Below are positions 7,224 through 10,756 of a stretch of 10,756 bases of DNA, one piece after another. How positions within the stretch are numbered: the stretch's first letter is position 1; every line of letters starts with the position of its first letter. A program made the translations under genes and the position numbers. The notes beneath the pieces were generated by a model. It saw only the letters and a list, made by a program, of their open reading frames with translations. It had not been told where the DNA came from and ran no database searches. Source of the DNA: Desulfurellales bacterium (GTDB taxonomy: Bacteria > Campylobacterota_A > Desulfurellia > Desulfurellales > Hippeaceae); contig JAMOPP010000114.1 in NCBI GenBank assembly GCA_027064405.1, positions 1 through 10,756 on the forward strand. The letters run 5' to 3'.

Positions 7224-8210
7224 TTAAACCTTATAAGCGGAGCCCAAAACCTCATTATTTTTTCTTTCATACATTTTAATCAGTTCCTCCCTTGCAGGAC
7301 CTAAATACTTTCTCGGGTCAAATTCTTCAGGCTTATTCCATAAAACCTCTCTGACTTTTGCAGTCATAACAAGCCTGCCGTCAGAATCAATATTTATTTT
7401 GCAGACTGCGCTTTTTGCAGCTTTTCTAAGCTGATCTTCAGGTACACCTACAGCGCCTTCAAGATTCCCGCCATACTTATTAATGGTCTTTACATATTCC
7501 TGCAAAACACTTGATGCACCGTGCAAAACAATAGGAAAACCCGGGATTCTCTTTTCAACCTCTTCCAAAATATCAAACCTTAAAGGCGGAACCTCTTCAC
7601 CCTCTTTAAGCTTAAACTTATACGCCCCGTGAGATGTTCCTATTGCTATAGCAAGAGAATCAACCTTTGTCTTATTTACAAAATCTTCAACGTCATCCGG
7701 GTCTGTATATGTATGCTCTTTGGCCTTTACATCATCCTCAATTCCCGCCAAAACACCAAGCTCGGCTTCTACCGTAACATCGTATTTATGTGCATACTCA
7801 ACAACCTTTTTTGTCAACTCAACATTCTCGTCATAAGGCAAATGACTTCCGTCTATCATAACGGAGGAGAAACCCATATCCACACAGCTTTTGCACAACT
7901 CAAAACTATCCCCGTGATCAAGATGCATAGCTATTGGTATCTCTTTTAATTTGTGCTCTTTTGCCAACTCCTTCATAAATTCAACAGCTCCCTGCCCCAT
8001 CCACCTGAGCAACGTCTGATTTGCATAATTTCTTGCGCCTTTTGAAACCTGAATAATTACAGGAGATTGAGTCATTGTGCAAGCCGTGATTATGGCTTGC
8101 AGCTGTTCCATATTGTTAAAATTGTAAGCCGGAACGGCATACTGACCTGCCATAGCATTTTTAAACATCTCTTTCGTATTTACAAATCCTATCTCTTTAT
8201 AACTGACCAT
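7224..8210 (-). CDS. fba: Class II fructose-1,6-bisphosphate aldolase
   Basis: This zinc aldolase reversibly cleaves fructose 1,6-bisphosphate into dihydroxyacetone phosphate and glyceraldehyde 3-phosphate in the cytoplasm. The 328-residue protein has the class II marks: VPAYNFNNMEQ at 26-36, the Ala-Met-His-Leu-Asp-His-Gly block at 94-100 with catalytic Asp98 and zinc ligand His99, Met-Ile-Asp-Gly-Ser-His at 118-123, VEAELG at 147-152, His194 in GTSHGAYKF, His230 in LHGASSV, and Lys-Ile-Asn-Ile-Asp-Ser-Asp near 281-287. All expected zinc and phosphate-binding residues are present and the length is normal. A near-perfect AAGGAGG (8217-8223) sits 6 bases before the ATG, consistent with high expression. 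It is the first gene of the - strand unit fba-mcp-pgi-ybgC and has a long leader with possible secondary structure. Confidence 0.96.
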   Translation of the reverse strand: MVSYKEIGFVNTKEMFKNAMAGQYAVPAYNFNNMEQLQAIITACTMTQSPVIIQVSKGARNYANQTLLRWMGQGAVEFMKELAKEHKLKEIPIAMHLDHGDSFELCKSCVDMGFSSVMIDGSHLPYDENVELTKKVVEYAHKYDVTVEAELGVLAGIEDDVKAKEHTYTDPDDVEDFVNKTKVDSLAIAIGTSHGAYKFKLKEGEEVPPLRFDILEEVEKRIPGFPIVLHGASSVLQEYVKTINKYGGNLEGAVGVPEDQLRKAAKSAVCKINIDSDGRLVMTAKVREVLWNKPEEFDPRKYLGPAREELIKMYERKNNEVLGSAYKV

Positions 8211-8251
8211 AAAAAACCTCCTTATATAAACACACTTAATTTTATTTGCTC

Positions 8252-8331
8252 ATACACGCCAAACCACCTTGTTCTATGCAACAAAATACCCAACTACTCT
8301 TTCGACAGAGAATAAACCGTAAAGCGTGTAT
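8252..8331 (-). promoter_or_regulatory. Possible structured 5' leader of fba
   Basis: On the - strand this 80-base stretch is closed by a perfect 8-bp pair, ATACACGC (8331-8324) with GCGTGTAT (8259-8252). Inside are two small hairpins: CTCT/AGAG around GTCGAA (8310-8297) and TTGTT/AACAA around a 6-base loop (8284-8269). The layout resembles a three-way junction between the candidate fba promoter and the ribosome site. No known riboswitch consensus was recognised. The inner helices are short and could be chance. Confidence 0.3.
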
Positions 8332-8333
8332 TG

Positions 8334-8362
8334 ATTTTACAATATTATTTTTGTATATTCAA
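8334..8362 (-). promoter_or_regulatory. Candidate sigma70-type promoter for the fba operon
   Basis: Read on the - strand, TTGAAT (8362-8357) is followed after 17 bases by TAAAAT (8339-8334), matching consensus at 4 and 5 of 6 positions. Transcription would start near 8327, leaving a leader of about 117 bases before the fba ATG. It is the best pair seen in this part of the divergent region. Confidence 0.4.
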
Positions 8363-8458
8363 GGTAATGTTGAGTAGATTAGTAATCTTTCTTAATTTTT
8401 TAGTTTATTAGTTATTGTTATTTTATTTCATATTGAATGTATACAAAGTTAAAAAGCA

Positions 8459-8486
8459 TTGATTCTTTTAAGAAAATATGCATAAT
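8459..8486 (+). promoter_or_regulatory. Candidate sigma70-type promoter for the disulfide reductase gene
   Basis: TTGATT (8459-8464) and CATAAT (8481-8486) are separated by 16 bases, with 4 and 5 of 6 consensus matches. The start would fall at about 8493, exactly where the inverted repeat at 8492-8518 begins. With the candidate fba promoter this makes the 8211-8539 gap a divergent promoter region. No gene is seen in the gap. Confidence 0.45.
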
Positions 8487-8491
8487 AAAAT

Positions 8492-8518
8492 CTCTTATCT
8501 TAGATTCTAAGGTAAGAG
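8492..8518 (+). promoter_or_regulatory. 12-bp inverted repeat at the predicted transcript start (operator or leader hairpin)
   Basis: CTCTTATCTTAG (8492-8503) and CTAAGGTAAGAG (8507-8518) are inverted copies with a 3-base spacer ATT. Eleven of 12 pairs are exact and the remaining one is a T:G pair, which would still pair in RNA. It lies directly downstream of the candidate -10 box and 21 bases before the start codon. The position suits a repressor operator overlapping the start site, or a 5' hairpin that stabilises the mRNA. No T-run follows, so it is unlikely to be a terminator. Confidence 0.6.
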
Positions 8519-8539
8519 TAAAATTTTTAGGGGGATTTT

Positions 8540-9949
8540 ATGAAAAAATTTGATGCAATCGTAATAGGTATGGGCCCGGCGGGTATGGCCATATCGGCTA
8601 TGGGTTCTGCACTGGGTCTAAATATCTTAGGTATTGAGGAAAGAAAGGTTGGAGGAGAGTGCTTGAATTGCGGGTGCATACCAAGCAAAGCCCTTCTGAA
8701 AGCCGGAGAAGCAAACAAAATAGCACAAAACCTACAAAAATACGGAATAAAATCAACTTTTTCCAGCACTGCTAAAGAAGCACTAAGTGTTGTTAGGGAA
8801 AAAGTCGGAAGAATAAACGGCAAAAAAATGATGAAAGCCTTTGAAAAAGTAGCATTGGTATTAAATGAAGGATACGCTGAATTTATTGACCAATATACTT
8901 TGAAGGTCGGTGATGAAAAATATTATGCCAGAAAAATCTTTATAGCAACCGGCACAGAGCCTTTTATTCCGCCAATTCCTGGGGCAAAAACACTCTCGGA
9001 TGAAGTTAAATTGACAAACCTCAATCTATTTGACCAAAAAGAGATACCGGAAAAACTCATAATTATCGGAGGAGGAGCAATCGGCTCAGAAATGGCTCAA
9101 GCCTTTTCACGACTTGGCTCAACCGTAAACCTTATGCAGATGGATCCATATCTTATTCCTACAGGTGATGAAGAAGCCGGTAGAGTTCTGGAAGAAAAAT
9201 TTAAATCAGAGGGTATTGGGGTATACAACAGCACAAACATACAAAAATTAGAAGAAAAAGACGGTATGGTTTATGCATATACGGACAAGGGTACATTTGA
9301 AGGCAATAAAATACTCATAGCAACGGGTAGAAAACCGTATATAGAAAAACTAAAGCTTGAAAACGCCGGCGTTAAATTTGATAAAAAAGGCATAACTGTT
9401 GACTCATATCTAAGAACAAATATTAAACATATATATGCAGTAGGCGATTGTAACGGACACGCCCTCCTATCCCACGCCGCTATGCATCAGGGTATGATTG
9501 CCCTAATGAACGCTATCAATCCGCTCCCGATTAAAATGAAAAGAGAGAAATATTATGTACCATGGTCTGTATTTACAGATCCCGAAGTGGCACAAGTAGG
9601 ACTTACGGAAAAAGAGGCAGATGCAAAAGGCTTAAAATATACCATTGTAAAAAAGAACTACGCCTCCTACGGAAGAGCTGTTGCAGATGGTAAACCTGAA
9701 GGATTTGTCAAGGTTCTTACAAATAGGATGGGAAAAATTTACGGTGTAACTATAGTCGGAGAATCTGCAAGCGAGATGATTCATGAGTGGATTATAGCAA
9801 TCCAGAAAAATATTAGCTTATTCGATATTATGATGACTCAGCATGCATTCCCTACACTCTCTATGATGAATAAAATGGTCGCTGAAGACTGGATGATGCA
9901 AAAATTAGAGTCTCCTTTGCTACACAAAATCGTTAAGTTTTTCATATAA
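8540..9949 (+). CDS. MerA/Lpd-like FAD-dependent pyridine nucleotide-disulfide oxidoreductase
   Basis: The 469-residue protein has the complete class I disulfide reductase layout. FAD fold GMGPAG is at 10-15, redox motif Gly-Gly-Glu-Cys-Leu-Asn-Cys-Gly-Cys-Ile-Pro-Ser-Lys at 38-50, NAD(P) fold GGGAIG at 177-182, the FAD block ending Ala-Val-Gly-Asp-Cys, and a dimerisation domain from about 345. Cys41 and Cys46 form the usual redox pair; Cys44 between them is extra. In dihydrolipoamide dehydrogenase the C-terminal motif HxPTxxE supplies catalytic His and Glu; here the matching positions are Phe437 and Met442. That argues against a true Lpd and towards MerA-like relatives, though the MerA C-terminal cysteine pair is also missing. 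No 2-oxoacid dehydrogenase gene is nearby. AGGGGG lies 5 bases before the ATG. The physiological substrate is unknown; the family assignment is sure. Confidence 0.9.
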   Translation: MKKFDAIVIGMGPAGMAISAMGSALGLNILGIEERKVGGECLNCGCIPSKALLKAGEANKIAQNLQKYGIKSTFSSTAKEALSVVREKVGRINGKKMMKAFEKVALVLNEGYAEFIDQYTLKVGDEKYYARKIFIATGTEPFIPPIPGAKTLSDEVKLTNLNLFDQKEIPEKLIIIGGGAIGSEMAQAFSRLGSTVNLMQMDPYLIPTGDEEAGRVLEEKFKSEGIGVYNSTNIQKLEEKDGMVYAYTDKGTFEGNKILIATGRKPYIEKLKLENAGVKFDKKGITVDSYLRTNIKHIYAVGDCNGHALLSHAAMHQGMIALMNAINPLPIKMKREKYYVPWSVFTDPEVAQVGLTEKEADAKGLKYTIVKKNYASYGRAVADGKPEGFVKVLTNRMGKIYGVTIVGESASEMIHEWIIAIQKNISLFDIMMTQHAFPTLSMMNKMVAEDWMMQKLESPLLHKIVKFFI

Positions 9950-9967
9950 ATTTTCATTAAAATCTAA

Positions 9968-10018
9968 AACTTGTCATTCGTATGCACTATTTACAAGTTG
10001 TTTTGTAGTGCATACGAA
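9968..10018 (+). repeat. Interleaved inverted repeats; possible terminator or RNA structure
   Basis: A perfect 13-bp inverted repeat pairs TTCGTATGCACTA (9977-9989) with TAGTGCATACGAA (10006-10018) around a 16-base loop. A second, 7-bp pair, AACTTGT (9968-9974) with ACAAGTT (9993-9999), has one arm upstream of the first hairpin and the other in its loop, so the two are interleaved as in a pseudoknot. The element begins 18 bases after the disulfide reductase stop. The sequence after it (AAATATTTTATC) is only a weak T-tract, so it may be an imperfect intrinsic terminator. A protein binding site is also possible. Confidence 0.6.
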
Positions 10019-10028
10019 ATATTTTATC

Positions 10029-10057
10029 TTGCATAAATATAAAAATACTGATATTAG
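10029..10057 (+). promoter_or_regulatory. Candidate extended -10 promoter for the CGGC gene
   Basis: TTGCAT (10029-10034) and TATTAG (10052-10057) are separated by 17 bases, and a TG one base before the -10 box (10049-10050) gives an extended -10. The start would be near 10064, about 43 bases before the next gene. It lies just after the large inverted repeat. The -10 match is weak. Confidence 0.3.
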
Positions 10058-10106
10058 TTCTTCGATAGAGACGAAAAATTTATTTTTATTTAGTTGAGGT
10101 AATAAG

Positions 10107-10544
10107 ATGAAAATAGGCATAATTATATGTGAGCGTTATAAAAATTGTGCAGGTGGAAAATGTTTTAGAGCTATGAATAATAGAGAAGGCGCTTTTGATA
10201 TTTATGACAAGAATAAATCTTTGGAGATAGTAGGATACACAAGCTGTGGAGGCTGTCCGGGAGGTAATATTGAATACGCTCCCGAAGAAATGATAAAAAA
10301 CGGCGTCGAAGCCATTCATTTTGCAACAGGCTTTGTTGTAGGATATCCACCCTGTCCGCATATTGCCTATTTTAAAAATTTTATTGAATCTCAATATCAC
10401 ATTCCCGTTGTAGTCGGAACACATCCCATACCTCAAAAATATTATATTGAACACAGCAGATTAAAAACATGGAATTCAAAGGAATGGCAAGAGATAATAA
10501 AAACAACATTATGTAACGAAGAGATAAGAAAGAGCTACGATTAG
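10107..10544 (+). CDS. CGGC domain-containing protein (putative metal-binding)
   Basis: The 145-residue protein has the marks of the CGGC domain family, whose members are small, Cys- and His-rich and predicted to bind metal; the biochemical role is not established. Visible residues are Cys8, Cys14 and Cys19 in the N-terminal part, the name-giving Ser-Cys-Gly-Gly-Cys-Pro-Gly-Gly at 46-53 with Cys47 and Cys50, Cys83 and His85 in Pro-Pro-Cys-Pro-His, and His106 in Val-Gly-Thr-His-Pro. The central part shows alternating strand and helix pattern (Gly-Val-Glu-Ala-Ile-His-Phe-Ala). No signal peptide is seen, so it is probably cytoplasmic. GAGG (10096-10099) lies 7 bases before the ATG. It follows the Cys-rich disulfide reductase on the same strand by 157 bases; a shared role in thiol or metal chemistry is only a guess. 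Confidence 0.85.
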   Translation: MKIGIIICERYKNCAGGKCFRAMNNREGAFDIYDKNKSLEIVGYTSCGGCPGGNIEYAPEEMIKNGVEAIHFATGFVVGYPPCPHIAYFKNFIESQYHIPVVVGTHPIPQKYYIEHSRLKTWNSKEWQEIIKTTLCNEEIRKSYD

Positions 10545-10567
10545 AGCATTTCTCTATATATTTTCTG
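10542..10567 (+). terminator. Weak candidate terminator after the CGGC gene
   Basis: TAGAG (10542-10546, including the stop codon) pairs with CTCTA (10552-10556) around CATTT, followed by TATATTTTCTG. The stem is only 5 bp and the T-run is broken, so this is a weak call. Confidence 0.25.
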
Positions 10568-10756
10568 TAAAATCGCAATGTTAAAAATTTATATTTGCTT
10601 CCTATGTTTTGGTGAGAAATCATACATTATTGCAATGTTTTAATGTGCGAAATATAAACTTATACAATTTTTATACTTGAAAAAAGCTCCGTTTTAGGAT
10701 AATTACTTAAACAATTACATATTCGCCCGCATAAAAAGCGAATAGTTTATCTACAG
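10545..10756. other. AT-rich stretch without a recognisable gene
   Basis: No convincing reading frame was found in these last 212 bases. GCAATGTT occurs twice as a direct repeat (10575-10582 and 10632-10639). Near the window edge TATTCGC (10720-10726) and GCGAATA (10738-10744) form a 7-bp hairpin with an 11-base loop. It could belong to the end of a gene on the - strand or to the control region of a gene lying beyond the window, and the sequence shown does not decide this. Confidence 0.5.

Noticed and set aside
8067..8315. 82-codon + strand frame spanning the fba start and the intergenic region
   Set aside because: Most of it is antisense to fba, it has no family resemblance, and it would run through the fba ribosome site.
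8252..8331. Cyclic di-GMP (GEMM) or another known riboswitch upstream of fba
   Set aside because: The conserved core bases of GEMM and other common classes could not be found; only the stem layout is suggestive.
8341..8490. Origin-like or integration site in the AT-rich divergent gap
   Set aside because: No DnaA-box cluster, direct repeats, or integrase gene was seen; the AT richness is adequately explained by two promoters.
8540..9949. Calling this gene lpd (dihydrolipoamide dehydrogenase)
   Set aside because: The catalytic His and Glu positions hold Phe and Met, and no 2-oxoacid dehydrogenase or glycine cleavage genes are nearby.
10086..10454. 122-codon - strand frame over the CGGC gene
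   Set aside because: It is antisense to a gene with clear conserved cysteines and a good ribosome site; its translation is Phe- and Ile-rich, as expected of a shadow frame in AT-rich DNA.

Overview
The window is AT-rich bacterial chromosomal DNA, densely packed with housekeeping genes. MqnD indicates menaquinone synthesis by the futalosine route. Together with a methyl-accepting chemotaxis protein and a short (about 400-residue) bacterial glucose-6-phosphate isomerase, this suggests a Gram-negative, motile, probably anaerobic or microaerophilic organism. A member of Deferribacterota or a nearby phylum fits, but that placement rests on general resemblance and was not computed. No tRNA, rRNA, CRISPR array, insertion sequence or phage gene was seen.

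Left region (1-4440, + strand): the last 48 codons of a fibronectin type III-like protein overlap by one base the start of a YifB/ComM-type AAA+ ATPase. After a 68-base gap with a candidate promoter come mqnD, a Sel1-repeat protein and a YhiN/HI0933-family flavoprotein. These three are joined by a 1-base gap and an 8-base overlap, so they are probably cotranscribed.

Middle region (4435-8210, - strand): fba (class II aldolase), a chemotaxis-type receptor with almost no extracellular domain, pgi, and a YbgC-type acyl-CoA thioesterase read in that order. The gaps are 22 and 11 bases and the last junction is an ATGA overlap. This looks like a glycolysis/gluconeogenesis operon with a signalling gene inside it. 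Its last gene overlaps the last gene of the left operon tail to tail by 6 bases.

Right region (8211-10756): a 329-base divergent intergenic region holds a candidate promoter and structured leader for fba, and a promoter followed directly by a 12-bp inverted repeat for the next + strand gene. That gene encodes a MerA/Lpd-like flavin disulfide reductase that keeps the redox cysteine pair, has an extra cysteine within it, and lacks the His/Glu dyad of true dihydrolipoamide dehydrogenases. A perfect 13-bp inverted repeat interleaved with a 7-bp one lies downstream, followed by a small cysteine-rich CGGC-domain protein and about 210 bases with no recognisable gene.

No clearly new multi-gene system is visible. 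The most interesting items are the altered active site of the disulfide reductase and its Cys-rich neighbour, the interleaved inverted repeats, and the ectodomain-less receptor inside the glycolytic operon.
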